NCBI GenBank assembly: GCA_000634115.1
Contig: JFLJ01000130.1
Coordinates: forward strand, 25,702-89,701
Direction: 5' to 3'
DNA: 64,000 nucleotides
From: Prochlorococcus sp. scB241_528O2
GTDB taxonomy: Bacteria; Cyanobacteriota; Cyanobacteriia; PCC-6307; Cyanobiaceae
Below the pieces are notes generated by a model. That model ran no database searches and was not told the origin of the DNA. It was given only the letters and a program-made list of their open reading frames with translations. Below are positions 7,158 through 15,167 of this stretch, piece by piece. Both the position numbers and the translations under genes were made by a program. Every line of letters starts with the position of its first letter. Position 1 is the stretch's first letter.

Positions 7158-7454
7158 TTATTTATTCTTTTCTTCTAAATAACCTCTTTCTCTTCCGTAT
7201 TCTATTGATCCAACAGTATCTCCAGAATTTCTAGTTCCCTTCCCTGTGACGTTGCCTGCGATAGGGTCAATTAATGACTTATTTGTTGGCCAAACTGCCC
7301 AAATAAAAGCTGCTAGCCAAGGCACTCCTGCTGCTATTGCAAATGTATTGATCCCCAAAATTACCCACTTATAGGTATGCCTTCTGTAGAAAGCAATGAA
7401 AGTAGGAATAAAATATATAGCTAATAGAAATAGACCAATTATTAAAAATTCCAT
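7158..7454 (-). CDS. Superinfection-immunity-like membrane protein
   Basis: 98 residues. Residues 3-57 match the pattern of the superinfection immunity family (PF14373, which contains phage T4 Imm): two helices around YFIPTFIAFYRRHTYKW and WLAAFIWAVWP. Members sit in the membrane, and Imm blocks DNA injection by related phages; many bacterial members have no tested role. The C-terminal 40 residues are polar and specific to this protein. Its place between tRNA-Pro fragments fits mobile cargo. Confidence 0.65.
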   Translation of the reverse strand: MEFLIIGLFLLAIYFIPTFIAFYRRHTYKWVILGINTFAIAAGVPWLAAFIWAVWPTNKSLIDPIAGNVTGKGTRNSGDTVGSIEYGRERGYLEEKNK

Positions 7455-7656
7455 ATTTTCAGAGTTTTTTAAATTCTACATAAGTGATTTAAAAAGGTAT
7501 AAGTTTATTTAATTAAAGAAAAATAAGATTCCCTCAAATGTCCCTCAAATAAAGAATGAATTATTTTTTTATCTTCTAATATTCAAATATTTTTAAATAT
7601 TTTCTTGCAAGATTTCTCATCAGAGATTTTTTCAATTCCAAGATTCACTAAAGATA

Positions 7657-7755
7657 ATGCAACTAACTAGGCAATTAATAGGTAAAGATAGAGCGGCTAG
7701 TAAAGTTATTAATAATTTACGCATTAAAAAAGCGGTTTTTATCCCTCAATACTAG
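7657..7755 (+). CDS. Possible 32-aa basic peptide ending in the dispersed box
   Basis: ATG to TAG gives MQLTRQLIGKDRAASKV and a tail FIPQY. The last codons and the TAG belong to box copy 3. There is no clear ribosome site. It may be a real tiny gene truncated by the repeat, or chance. Confidence 0.25.
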   Translation: MQLTRQLIGKDRAASKVINNLRIKKAVFIPQY

Positions 7756-7771
7756 ATCGACTGTCAATCAG
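7752..7771 (+). repeat. Dispersed box, copy 3
   Basis: CTAGATCGACTGTCAATCA on the plus strand, preceded by AAAAAAGCGGTTTTTATCCCT, which is a decayed hairpin arm. Confidence 0.65.
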
Positions 7772-7899
7772 TATTAGATTACATCATTACCAACTCAGCT
7801 TGAGTGGTTGAAGTTGTCAATAGATTACTTTATAAACTCTAGGAGTATTCTCTCAGTCATTTTTGCCCTATTCCTTGAACTGAACTGATTAATTTTTTA

Positions 7900-7952
7900 T
7901 CGTTTAAATTTATTGCATTGATGATTTCTTTAACCGAGAATTTATTTAACAA
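7900..7952 (-). pseudogene. Fifth, degraded 99-bp repeat unit after the stop
   Basis: Reading on past the TAA gives LLNKFSVKEIIN, matching LLNQFSIKDILL of the repeat. The gene was therefore once longer. Confidence 0.55.
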
Positions 7953-8351
7953 TTACCTTCCTATTTGTGAACCCACACCTTTGTTATTGAGTTCCTTTTG
8001 ATATGCCTCTTTGTTTGATAGTAGGATATCTTTAATCGAGAATTGATTTAACAATGACATACCGATTTGTGAACCCACACCTTTGTTATTGAGTTCCTTT
8101 TGATATGCCTCTTTGTTTGATAGTAGGATATTTTTAATCGAGAATTGATTTAACAATGTCATACCGATTTGTGAACCCACACGTTTGTTATTGAGTTCCT
8201 TTTGATATGCCTCTTTGCTTGATAGTAGGATATCTTTAATCGAGGCTTGATTTAACAATGACATACCGATTTGTGAACCCACACGTTTGTTATTGAGTTC
8301 CTTTTGATATGCCTCTTTGCTTGATAGTAGGATATCTTTAATCGAGGTCAT
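7953..8351 (-). CDS. Tandem 33-residue repeat protein
   Basis: The 132-residue product is four near-identical 33-residue units (SIKDILLSSKEAYQKELNN, then KRVGSQIGMSLLNQ), each 99 bp. There is no signal peptide or membrane segment. Each unit looks helix-turn-helix with heptad-like spacing, so an alpha-solenoid or coiled-coil form is plausible. The reading stops at a TAA where other units have TCA, and a fifth degraded unit continues downstream to about 7900. DNA identity between units is high, so copy number could change by slippage or unequal recombination. No family is recognised. Confidence 0.65.
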   Translation of the reverse strand: MTSIKDILLSSKEAYQKELNNKRVGSQIGMSLLNQASIKDILLSSKEAYQKELNNKRVGSQIGMTLLNQFSIKNILLSNKEAYQKELNNKGVGSQIGMSLLNQFSIKDILLSNKEAYQKELNNKGVGSQIGR

Positions 8352-8470
8352 GTTAATTTATCTCATATTTATTTCAAATTTATAATAGTTTCTATATACA
8401 AATCACGCAAGAGTACGCAAGAAATTAGTTATAGCCTATAACACCAGTGCTAATCTAGGGGTGTCCAGAG

Positions 8471-8515
8471 TCTTGGGAGCACTAGGTCGCAGGTTCGAAT
8501 CCTGTCGCCCCGACT
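8471..8515 (+). repeat. tRNA-Pro 3' fragment, copy 3
   Basis: Well preserved: TCTTGGGAGCACTAGG, GCAGGTTCGAATCCTGT, CGCCCCGACT. The similarity to copy 5 extends upstream (CTAGGG-T-TCCAG-GT) and downstream (AAGGTTTCCCAG-CTGTC, T-run), so the repeated unit is about 120 bp. Confidence 0.9.
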
Positions 8516-8710
8516 ATTAGAATCCAAGTTATAAAAAGGTTTCCCAGCCTGTCTTTTTTATTGCTTTCTTTTAGAATAATGAGACTGAGCGAGCTTTGAG
8601 CTAGGATTTGTTTACCTTGCCTAACCTCGCCATGAGGTATTGCTAAAGGCAATTATTACATCCACAAAATAATCCCAATAATTCCTATCATTAAAAAAAC
8701 TACAATTACG

Positions 8711-8881
8711 ATGAAATCATTATTTTCAAGTAACAGATCAAAAGCAATTTTAGCGATTGGTTTAATAGCTATTGGTATTGGCGCAATTTCAAAAAAGGTT
8801 ATTAGCTACCCAACTGGAAACTGTATGAAAGAGACTCAAGAATTGACTTTAAATCAAGGGATAAACAAGTTATTTATTTAA
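8711..8881 (+). CDS. Small membrane-anchored protein, 56 aa
   Basis: MKSLFSSNRSKAILAIGLIA is a basic start followed by a membrane helix, then a soluble tail with one Cys (TGNCMKETQELTL). It could be an uncleaved signal anchor. No family is recognised. Confidence 0.4.
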   Translation: MKSLFSSNRSKAILAIGLIAIGIGAISKKVISYPTGNCMKETQELTLNQGINKLFI

Positions 8882-8981
8882 CAAGTAAGCGTTTCAATTA
8901 TTTTTCTGAGTTAAACCACTTATAAATCCAGCTTTTTTAAATGCATTAGTGGTTATTGACTCTCTATTTTTTAAAGTTTAT

Positions 8982-9482
8982 TTATATTGCCCAAGGGCAT
9001 TGATATGCGTACTTTGAATAAATTTTTGCGTAACCTTTCTCAACCATTAATTGCTGAATATTTATATCATTAATTGACAGTTCAGCGACTGTTCGGTCAT
9101 ATCTATCCTTTGTAATTCTCCTTATATCAAGATCTCTACCAGCGACTAAACTATTTAGATAATCCCTTGATTCTTTTGCTGGAACTGGATCAGCCTTCGT
9201 ACCTCTCAACTCAGGTGAATCAATACAAGCCAATCTTATTTTTTCCCCTTGTGTTGATGTACATGTATCACCGTCATAACAAGATTCAATGTTTATATTT
9301 TTAATATTATTTGAATTTAAATTTTCTTTTTTAATTGATCTATGACAGTGATAACTATCATTCTTTTTGTCATTATGACAACCCTCTCCATTTAAAATAC
9401 CTCCATGAACAATTAAATTTTTACCATTAATAGCAGTAGGTAAAGCAAGTATAACTAGTAGTGTTAATACTAAGCTTTTCAT
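8982..9482 (-). CDS. Secreted thermonuclease-like (SNase) protein
   Basis: Starting at MKSLVLTLLVILALPTAING, which is a good signal peptide, the protein has 166 residues. An N-terminal Cys/His segment (HGGILNGEGCHNDKK, YHCH) precedes a staphylococcal nuclease fold. The nuclease motifs are visible: YDGDTCT (Asp70, Asp72), KIRLACIDSPE (Arg83, Asp88, Glu91) and DRYDRTVAEL (Arg127/130). It probably degrades nucleic acid outside the inner membrane, for scavenging or defence. A longer frame begins at 9497, but the internal Met gives the better signal peptide. It shares a tRNA-fragment interval with sdhCAB. Confidence 0.85.
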   Translation of the reverse strand: MKSLVLTLLVILALPTAINGKNLIVHGGILNGEGCHNDKKNDSYHCHRSIKKENLNSNNIKNINIESCYDGDTCTSTQGEKIRLACIDSPELRGTKADPVPAKESRDYLNSLVAGRDLDIRRITKDRYDRTVAELSINDINIQQLMVEKGYAKIYSKYAYQCPWAI

Positions 9483-9509
9483 TATGTATTGCTGCATTCA
9501 CACATTGGG

Positions 9510-9960
9510 ACTTCTTAACCTCTAATGATTAAAGTCTCGAATTTAGTAATTGGACTATATACATAATAAGCAATTTGTTTTGAAGCTGATAATTCTAAAA
9601 GAGGAAATTTTGTCTCTACATATTTTCTGTCATCCCAAATCAAAATTATGCAACAGCGAGATCCACAGGTTTTGCTAGTAACATTCCTAATTTCTTCGTT
9701 TAGGACTCCTGTGTTTACTAATAAAATTTGGTTGCACCCCCACTAACATTTTGAATCTTGCCTAAAGGTTCATAAACACCCTTATTGCAACCTGAGGGAT
9801 TCAGAATAGCGACTCAGCCTACAAAAATTCCGCCCAATATCAGAATAAGAAAAATTAGCCTGTATACTAGAATTTTTTAAAACCTTCTCTACAGAATCTC
9901 CTTTTTTTGTAGTACTTCAGCCTTCCTATAAAATTTTATATCTTTATCGTATTGCATTAA
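9510..9960 (-). pseudogene. Degraded gene of unknown family
   Basis: Minus-strand fragments join across at least one frameshift and one in-frame TGA: ILGGIFVG, NPSGCNKGVYEPLGKIQNVS, then CNQILLVNTGVLNEEIRNVT and KTCGSRCCIILIWDDRKYVE. The Cys-rich, membrane-anchored character suggests a former exported protein, now dead. Confidence 0.5.
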
Positions 9961-9982
9961 AAAGTAAATAATTGCCATTTAC

Positions 9983-10002
9983 TCTAGATCGTTTGTCAAT
10001 CA
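9983..10002 (+). repeat. Dispersed box, copy 4
   Basis: TCTAGATCGTTTGTCAATCA differs from the consensus at a few sites. It lies between the degraded gene and sdhC. Confidence 0.5.
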
Positions 10003-10179
10003 ATAATCACTTTAATACTTAATCGCCATTTGCCACTCAGGATTACATTGGAGAATATCTCACCCATTTTTATGATGAATATGCATCAATTAAATAATTT
10101 TTATATTCTTAGATTTCCTACATTATTTAATGTTTGATTAAAATTAGAAAAATGAATCTAAAACATTAATATCTAATTT

Positions 10180-10797
10180 TTGGACCTTGAAACTCTTACA
10201 CAAAAATTTCAATCCTACAGTGGATTAGTTTTATTTTTTTTTATTGCATTACACCTTGCAGGGGTTATCTTTGCAGGAATTAATCCTGATGCTTTTGAAA
10301 TATACGCCTCAAAATTACATTCAAGTTTATTTTTACCTTATTTTGAGATAGTACTTGCTATAACATTCATAATTCATATATTACTAACGTTAAAAAAGGT
10401 TTTAAAAAATAGATCAAGTGGTAATAAAGCAATATTAAAGACTAGGAGAAATGATTATCTAGGAGTATTTGCATCCAAATTTCAACCTTTTACAGGCGTA
10501 ATCTTGGCTTCCTTTTTAATAATTCATCTCTTGCAATTGAGATTCCCTAGGCCAACCGATAACTTGGAGTTAACTTCTCTAAAAAATAAATTAGGAGGTG
10601 TTCATATTTTAGTTCTTTATTCTTTAGCATCAATATCACTTTTTTTTCATATGGTACAAGGTATTGAATCAGGTCATAGAAGTTTAGGGATCTTAAGTCA
10701 AAGTAATTCGTTAAATATAAGATATATAAGTAGATTTATATCTATATTTTTTGGACTTTCTTATTTAATAATGACTTTTTACTTAAGATTTAAATAA
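10180..10797 (+). CDS. sdhC: Succinate dehydrogenase/fumarate reductase cytochrome b558-type subunit
   Basis: 205 residues with five hydrophobic helices, the layout of single-subunit (class B) membrane anchors as in the b558 family. Haem-ligand candidates are His25, His67, the His of IIHLLQLRF, and the His of FFHMVQGIESGH. The anchor passes electrons between the flavoprotein/iron-sulfur arm and the quinone pool. The frame opens with TTG at 10180, a plausible start; no upstream ATG fits. sdhA follows 4 bp later and sdhB overlaps sdhA, so the three form one operon. Confidence 0.8.
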   Translation: MDLETLTQKFQSYSGLVLFFFIALHLAGVIFAGINPDAFEIYASKLHSSLFLPYFEIVLAITFIIHILLTLKKVLKNRSSGNKAILKTRRNDYLGVFASKFQPFTGVILASFLIIHLLQLRFPRPTDNLELTSLKNKLGGVHILVLYSLASISLFFHMVQGIESGHRSLGILSQSNSLNIRYISRFISIFFGLSYLIMTFYLRFK

Positions 10798-10801
10798 TAA
10801 A

Positions 10802-12727
10802 ATGAATAACTTGATTAATCCAAATTTACCAACTGGAGAATTAGAAGGAGGGTGGCAAAAAACAGTTAAAAACCTATCTAATCTTAATACCGAAAAGAAA
10901 AATAAATTTGAAATTATTATTGTAGGATGCGGCTTATCAGGTAGTTCGGCCGCAGCCACTCTTGCTGAGGAAGGATTTAAGATTAAACTTCTCACTTATC
11001 ATGATAGTCCAAGAAGAGCACACTCAGTATCAGCTCAAGGAGGTATTAATGCGGCAAGATCATCACCAGATGAAGAAAATAAAGTTGTTATAGATCAATT
11101 ATTTAAAGACACCGTACTCGGAGGTGATTTTAGAGCAAGAGAAGTAAGTTGCCAACGTCTTTCTGAATTAAGTAGTTCCATAATTGATCAGTGTGTCTCA
11201 CAAGGCGTACCTTTTGCTCGTGAATATAATGGAACTCTTGCTACTAGAAGATTTGGAGGTGCTGTAGTTAGTCGAACTTTTTATGCCCGTGGTCAAACAG
11301 GGCAACAGTTACTATATGGAGCTTACCAATCCTTATCGCGACAAGTGAATCTTGGAAATATTAAACTTTTTACAAAAAGAGATGTACTTGATTTGGTAAT
11401 TGTTAATGATGTTGCAAGAGGAGTAATTGCAAGAAATTTAATTAATGGAAATTTAGAGACTTATAAAGCACATTGTGTTGTTTTAGCAACTGGTGGATAT
11501 AGCAACGTCTATTACCTATCAACAAATTCATTAAAATCAAATGCTACTGCAATTTGGAGAGCCCACAAAAGGGGGGCAAATTTTGCAAATCCCTCTTTTA
11601 CACAAATACATCCAACATGTATACCTCCCGGAGATATTTATCAAAGCAAATTAACTTTAATGAGCGAAAGTTTAAGGAATGATGGAAGGATTTGGTTACC
11701 AAAAAAAATTAATTCCAAAGATGATCCTGAAAATATTCCAGAAGATGAAAGAGACTATTTTCTGGAAAGGCAATATCCTAAATATGGGAATTTAGTTCCC
11801 AGAGATGTCGCTTCTAGAAGATCAAAAGAGCTCTTTGAAAAAGGTTTTGGGATTGGCTTTGGTGGTAAAGGAGTATATCTTGACTTAAAAGACTCAATAA
11901 AAAAAGATGGATTAAAGGTAATAAAGGCTAAATATGGGAATTTATTAGAGATGTATGAACGAATTGTTGGTGAAGACCCAACAAAAGTACCTATGAAGAT
12001 TTATCCAGCCCCTCATTACACAATGGGTGGATTATGGGTTGATTACAATTTAATGAGCAATCTAGATGGCCTTTTCGTTTTAGGAGAGGCGAACTATTCT
12101 GTTCATGGTGCAAATCGGTTAGGAGCAAATGCTTTATTGCAATGCTTATGTGATGGATACTTTATATCACCAAAAACTATCACCTCTTGGTTAGCAAATA
12201 ATAAGGGAATAGATAACAGAAAAATTGATGAAGCTTGTAAAGAGGCTTTAAATTACGTCGATAAAAAAATAAAATCTTTACTAAAAATAAAAGGAGATAA
12301 ACCTGTTGACTATTTCCACAGAGCTCTAGGGGAAATAATGATCTCGAAATGCGGTATTAGTAGAAATAGAAATGACCTAAAATCTGCTCTTGAAGAAGTA
12401 GAAATTTTAAGTAAAAATTTTAATTCCAATTTAAAAATACCTCAAACAAATTCTGGTTTAAATGTAGAGCTTGAAAAAGCTTTAAGGCTAGAAGACTTTA
12501 TTGAACTCTCAATACTGATGATTAAAGATGCAATTGAAAGGGAGGAATCATGTGGAGCCCATTTCAGAGAAGAATATCAAACTAAAGAAGGAGAAGCTAA
12601 GAGGAATGATGACCTTTTCTCGCATATAGCAGTTTGGAAATTTAATGCTGACAATAATTCTCATATAAGATTTTCTGAAAACCTAAACTTCAAGAAGATT
12701 AGCTTAAATACTAGAAACTATAAATGA
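10802..12727 (+). CDS. sdhA: Succinate dehydrogenase/fumarate reductase flavoprotein
   Basis: 641 residues, full length for the family. The FAD Rossmann motif is IIIVGCGLSGSS (38-49). RRAHSVSAQGG (71-81) carries His74, the expected covalent FAD attachment. HPTCIPP (270-276) and SESLRNDGR (288-296) belong to the substrate site, and HGANRLGANALLQCL lies in the C-terminal FAD part. It interconverts succinate and fumarate. The overlap ATGA with sdhB implies translational coupling. Sequence alone does not settle the direction of the reaction. Confidence 0.92.
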   Translation: MNNLINPNLPTGELEGGWQKTVKNLSNLNTEKKNKFEIIIVGCGLSGSSAAATLAEEGFKIKLLTYHDSPRRAHSVSAQGGINAARSSPDEENKVVIDQLFKDTVLGGDFRAREVSCQRLSELSSSIIDQCVSQGVPFAREYNGTLATRRFGGAVVSRTFYARGQTGQQLLYGAYQSLSRQVNLGNIKLFTKRDVLDLVIVNDVARGVIARNLINGNLETYKAHCVVLATGGYSNVYYLSTNSLKSNATAIWRAHKRGANFANPSFTQIHPTCIPPGDIYQSKLTLMSESLRNDGRIWLPKKINSKDDPENIPEDERDYFLERQYPKYGNLVPRDVASRRSKELFEKGFGIGFGGKGVYLDLKDSIKKDGLKVIKAKYGNLLEMYERIVGEDPTKVPMKIYPAPHYTMGGLWVDYNLMSNLDGLFVLGEANYSVHGANRLGANALLQCLCDGYFISPKTITSWLANNKGIDNRKIDEACKEALNYVDKKIKSLLKIKGDKPVDYFHRALGEIMISKCGISRNRNDLKSALEEVEILSKNFNSNLKIPQTNSGLNVELEKALRLEDFIELSILMIKDAIEREESCGAHFREEYQTKEGEAKRNDDLFSHIAVWKFNADNNSHIRFSENLNFKKISLNTRNYK

Positions 12728-13455
12728 AAGATTTTATTTCTATTAAATTTAAAGTTTGGAGGCAATTTAGTAATGAATCTAAAGGCTCATATGAAGAATT
12801 TAGTTTAGAAAAAGTATCTGTAAAAATATCTTTACTCGAAGCCTTAGATCAATTGAATGAAGAATTAATAACTAAAAATATAAGGCCCATTACCTTTGAT
12901 CATGATTGTAGAGAAGGGATATGTGGAAGTTGTGGTTTTTTAATAAATGGTCAACCTCATGGACCAAAAAGAGGAACAACTACTTGTCAGATTTACATGA
13001 GAAATTTTAAAGATAATGCTTTGATAATGCTTGAACCATGGCGAACAAAATCATTCCCAATTATCCAAGACTTGTCAGTAGATAGAAATGCACTGGATAA
13101 ATTAATTATTTCGGGTGGGTATTTATCTACTGAGACTGGTAACGCACCCGATGCCAATCTAATTCCAATAAGTCCTAAAAAAGCATTTTCTTCTTTTGAA
13201 ACTGCTACCTGTATAGGTTGTGGGGCGTGTGTTGCAGGATGTAAAAATGCATCATCAAGTCTTTTTGTAGCGGCAAAACTGGCTCATTTAGGACAACTCC
13301 CTCAAGGGATTAATGGTAAAAAAGAAAGGTCAATAAAAATGCGAAAACAAATGAATATTGAAGGTTTTGGTCAATGCAGTAATAATCTTGAATGTGAGGC
13401 AGTTTGTCCTAAAGAAATATCCGCCGATTGGATTAGCTGGATGAATAAAATTTGA
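12724..13455 (+). CDS. sdhB: Succinate dehydrogenase/fumarate reductase iron-sulfur protein
   Basis: 243 residues with all three cluster sites. The plant-type [2Fe-2S] site is Cys62, Cys67, Cys70 and Cys88 (DCREGICGSC, TTTC). The ferredoxin-like part has CIGCGACVAGC (163-173) and CSNNLECEAVCP (218-229), which supply the two other clusters. It wires the flavoprotein to the cytochrome b anchor. Nothing is missing, so the complex should be functional. Confidence 0.92.
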   Translation: MKDFISIKFKVWRQFSNESKGSYEEFSLEKVSVKISLLEALDQLNEELITKNIRPITFDHDCREGICGSCGFLINGQPHGPKRGTTTCQIYMRNFKDNALIMLEPWRTKSFPIIQDLSVDRNALDKLIISGGYLSTETGNAPDANLIPISPKKAFSSFETATCIGCGACVAGCKNASSSLFVAAKLAHLGQLPQGINGKKERSIKMRKQMNIEGFGQCSNNLECEAVCPKEISADWISWMNKI

Positions 13456-13845
13456 GAAAGTTTTTTATAATTAAATTTATAAAACCTTTTATAAATGGCA
13501 AGAGACAAACGGGCGAGGATTTGTATATTTTTGAATAATTTTGTATACCTTTTGTATATTTTTGAGACTGGTAATTTCTAATAGCTTGCGACTAACTTGC
13601 CATAACTTGAATTATTTATTTCGGCAATTGTCTCAAATTGAAGGCGGGTGAATTGGGATCACTAGCTCTCAGGTTCGAATCCTGTCGACCCTACTCAATC
13701 AAATTCAATTAATACTAGAGAGTAATCCAGAATTTCTTTTTTTATTGCCTACTATAAGAAATATATGACTTAGAGATTAAAGAGATTATCTCCTATACCT
13801 TACATAACCTTGCTGCCTTAATCACTAATTTTCACTAGGGAAGTA
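13456..13845. other. Gap holding tRNA fragment 4
   Basis: Apart from the tRNA-Pro fragment at 13651-13694 and its T-rich downstream flank (TTTCTTTTTTTATTGCC), I see only a short ATG frame at 13495 of 28 codons with no support. This gap closes the sdhCAB cargo block. Confidence 0.6.
13651..13694 (+). repeat. tRNA-Pro 3' fragment, copy 4
   Basis: AATTGGGATCACTAG, CAGGTTCGAATCCTGT, CGACCCTACT. The T arm is intact and the acceptor strand has changed. It bounds the sdhCAB block on the right, while copy 3 bounds it on the left. Confidence 0.85.
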
Positions 13846-13964
13846 CTATTTATGAATATTGAGTAAAACTATATAAATTCCCAACAATACAAATATTGCT
13901 GCACCTACTCCAATAAATTTAGTGGTTGATTATGCCAAATCTCCTTCAAAAATTCTATATTCAT
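13846..13964 (-). pseudogene. Frameshifted paralog of the EFLQEIW membrane protein
   Basis: It begins MNIEFLKEIWHNQP, then a frameshift is needed to continue as TKFIGVGAAIFVLLGIYIVL and NIHK. The parts align with the intact 39-residue protein at 2668-2787 (EFLQEIWQN, GIVGVIVLLIIYNRLL). Its start follows the hli stop directly (TAAATG), so it was once the second gene of an operon with it. Confidence 0.65.
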
Positions 13965-14222
13965 TTAAAGGATTGGATATGCTATCCATCCAAATAAGGT
14001 GTAGTTAATAATGACAGCCATGAAGCCTATCATTGCCAGCCTTCCATTTGTTCTTTCCGCAATAAACCAATAGGTATTTGGCCATTCAAAAATTCCTTCC
14101 ATATTGGATATTTGATCTTCTGTAACTGGAGTCTCTTTAGGAGTATTGTCCTGATCAAGATAATAATTACTATCTGGGTAATAGCTTTCGCTTGACATAT
14201 TTTCTAATTTAAAGTCAACCAT
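13965..14222 (-). CDS. High-light-inducible (Hli) family protein
   Basis: 85 residues. The C-terminal 40 residues form the one-helix Hli/CAB motif: NTYWFIAERTNGRLAMIGFM and a hydrophobic stretch ending GWIAYPIL. The ERxNGRxAM segment holds the chlorophyll-binding Glu and Asn/Arg. Hli proteins sit in thylakoids and protect photosystem assembly intermediates under light or nutrient stress. The acidic N-terminal 45 residues are specific to this copy, and MSSESYY at residue 9 is an alternative start. It lies in the island, apart from the hli operon at 44 kb. Confidence 0.85.
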   Translation of the reverse strand: MVDFKLENMSSESYYPDSNYYLDQDNTPKETPVTEDQISNMEGIFEWPNTYWFIAERTNGRLAMIGFMAVIINYTLFGWIAYPIL

Positions 14223-14350
14223 TTTTTTTAGAAATTTAATTTAAATATACTAAAAAGTTTTTTTTAATAATGTTATTTTTAGTTCCTAAAACCACACTAT
14301 TAATTTAATAACAATAGGAGGATAATATAGATGTAGATACAGGAGGTCTT

Positions 14351-14497
14351 ATGAAACTGATTACTCCTTTCACTATTCTCAATAAAAACTTCCACGAAAT
14401 AGATTTTATTAGAAAAGTAATCAAAAACAGAAAGTTAGCAACTGAAAGATTGCATGAAGATTATAGAAAAATGTACAAAACTAACCAATTTGCTTAA
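14351..14497 (+). CDS. Small basic protein, 48 aa
   Basis: A strong ribosome site (AGGAGG, 4 bp before the ATG) supports this start. The protein is soluble, rich in Lys/Arg and Tyr (ERLHEDYRKMYKTNQFA). It ends directly against the end of the convergent 14498-14635 gene. No family is recognised. Confidence 0.6.
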   Translation: MKLITPFTILNKNFHEIDFIRKVIKNRKLATERLHEDYRKMYKTNQFA

Positions 14498-14635
14498 TTA
14501 ACTTGGAGGCTTGTTGTCAGGTCGATTATAGACTTTATTATTTTTCTTTCTTTTTGATTTCTTATAAACCGCAAAAAATCCTAAAAATACTAAAGGAATT
14601 AGTAAACCCTCTAGAAATAAAGGAAAATTAATCAT
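14498..14635 (-). CDS. Small membrane protein, 45 aa
   Basis: One membrane helix (FLEGLLIPLVFLGFFAVYKK) is followed by a very basic tail (KSKRKKNNKVYNRPDNK). Its ATG overlaps the end of the upstream 14628-14771 frame (ATGATTAA), so the two are probably translated together. Confidence 0.5.
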   Translation of the reverse strand: MINFPLFLEGLLIPLVFLGFFAVYKKSKRKKNNKVYNRPDNKPPS

Positions 14636-14771
14636 TGAGGAGAACTAATGGTAAAGCTCTTTTATTTTCAGCCTCCTTATAAAGGAAATAGAAAAAATAA
14701 CCTCTAGTAACTGTGATACAAGCGGTTAGAAATGCTACTGCGATACATATAGGGCAATGAGGGAATCCCAT
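14628..14771 (-). CDS. Small membrane protein with CPxC motif, 47 aa
   Basis: MGFPHCPICIAVAFLTACIT gives a Cys-rich N-terminal helix with an HCPIC motif, followed by RGYFFYFLYKEAENKRALPL. The CPxC could bind metal or be redox active; this is a guess. It overlaps the next gene by 8 bp. Confidence 0.45.
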   Translation of the reverse strand: MGFPHCPICIAVAFLTACITVTRGYFFYFLYKEAENKRALPLVLLND

Positions 14772-14862
14772 ATTTAAAGTTTATTTCTGATTATATTGTC
14801 GAGAATCTAGAGATACAATGAGCAGAAATACTAAATAGCTTAATATAACTAGCATATATTCA

Positions 14863-14946
14863 CAAATACATACATTGAAAACAGTGCAAAATAAATGCAA
14901 AAAGGCGAACTTAAGCTAATTTAGTCGCATAATTGAATTGTATTGA
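14863..14946 (+). repeat. About 85-bp repeat, copy B
   Basis: Matches 173-265 in order and orientation (CAAATA, ACATAC, AGTGCAAA, AATTTAG, CATAA-TG-ATTG). It is noncoding in both places. Confidence 0.55.
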
Positions 14947-15031
14947 GTGATAACTGTGAAATATATAAAGTGCAATTAATAACTGATACTTAAATTTAGT
15001 CAAAAGGATTATATTTGAAAAAATACAATTA

Positions 15032-15148
15032 TTAGACTAACTGTTTTTCAGATTTACTAATGGTGTCTTTTGGAATGAAACTTACATAGATTTGTTGATG
15101 AGGTTCTTCTGTATTAACTATTAAAAAGCAGTTTGAACTTTGATCCAT
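15032..15148 (-). CDS. Small hypothetical protein, 38 aa
   Basis: A soluble peptide (MDQSSNCFLIVNTEEPHQQI and a tail SKSEKQLV) with protein-like composition. It lies downstream of the lysine-tailed membrane protein on the same strand, 19 bp after its stop. No family is recognised. Confidence 0.35.
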   Translation of the reverse strand: MDQSSNCFLIVNTEEPHQQIYVSFIPKDTISKSEKQLV

Positions 15149-15167
15149 TCCTAAGAACTTAATCCAG

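Noticed and set aside
7900-8351. CRISPR array
   Set aside because: The 99-bp units are contiguous without unique spacers and keep an open reading frame.
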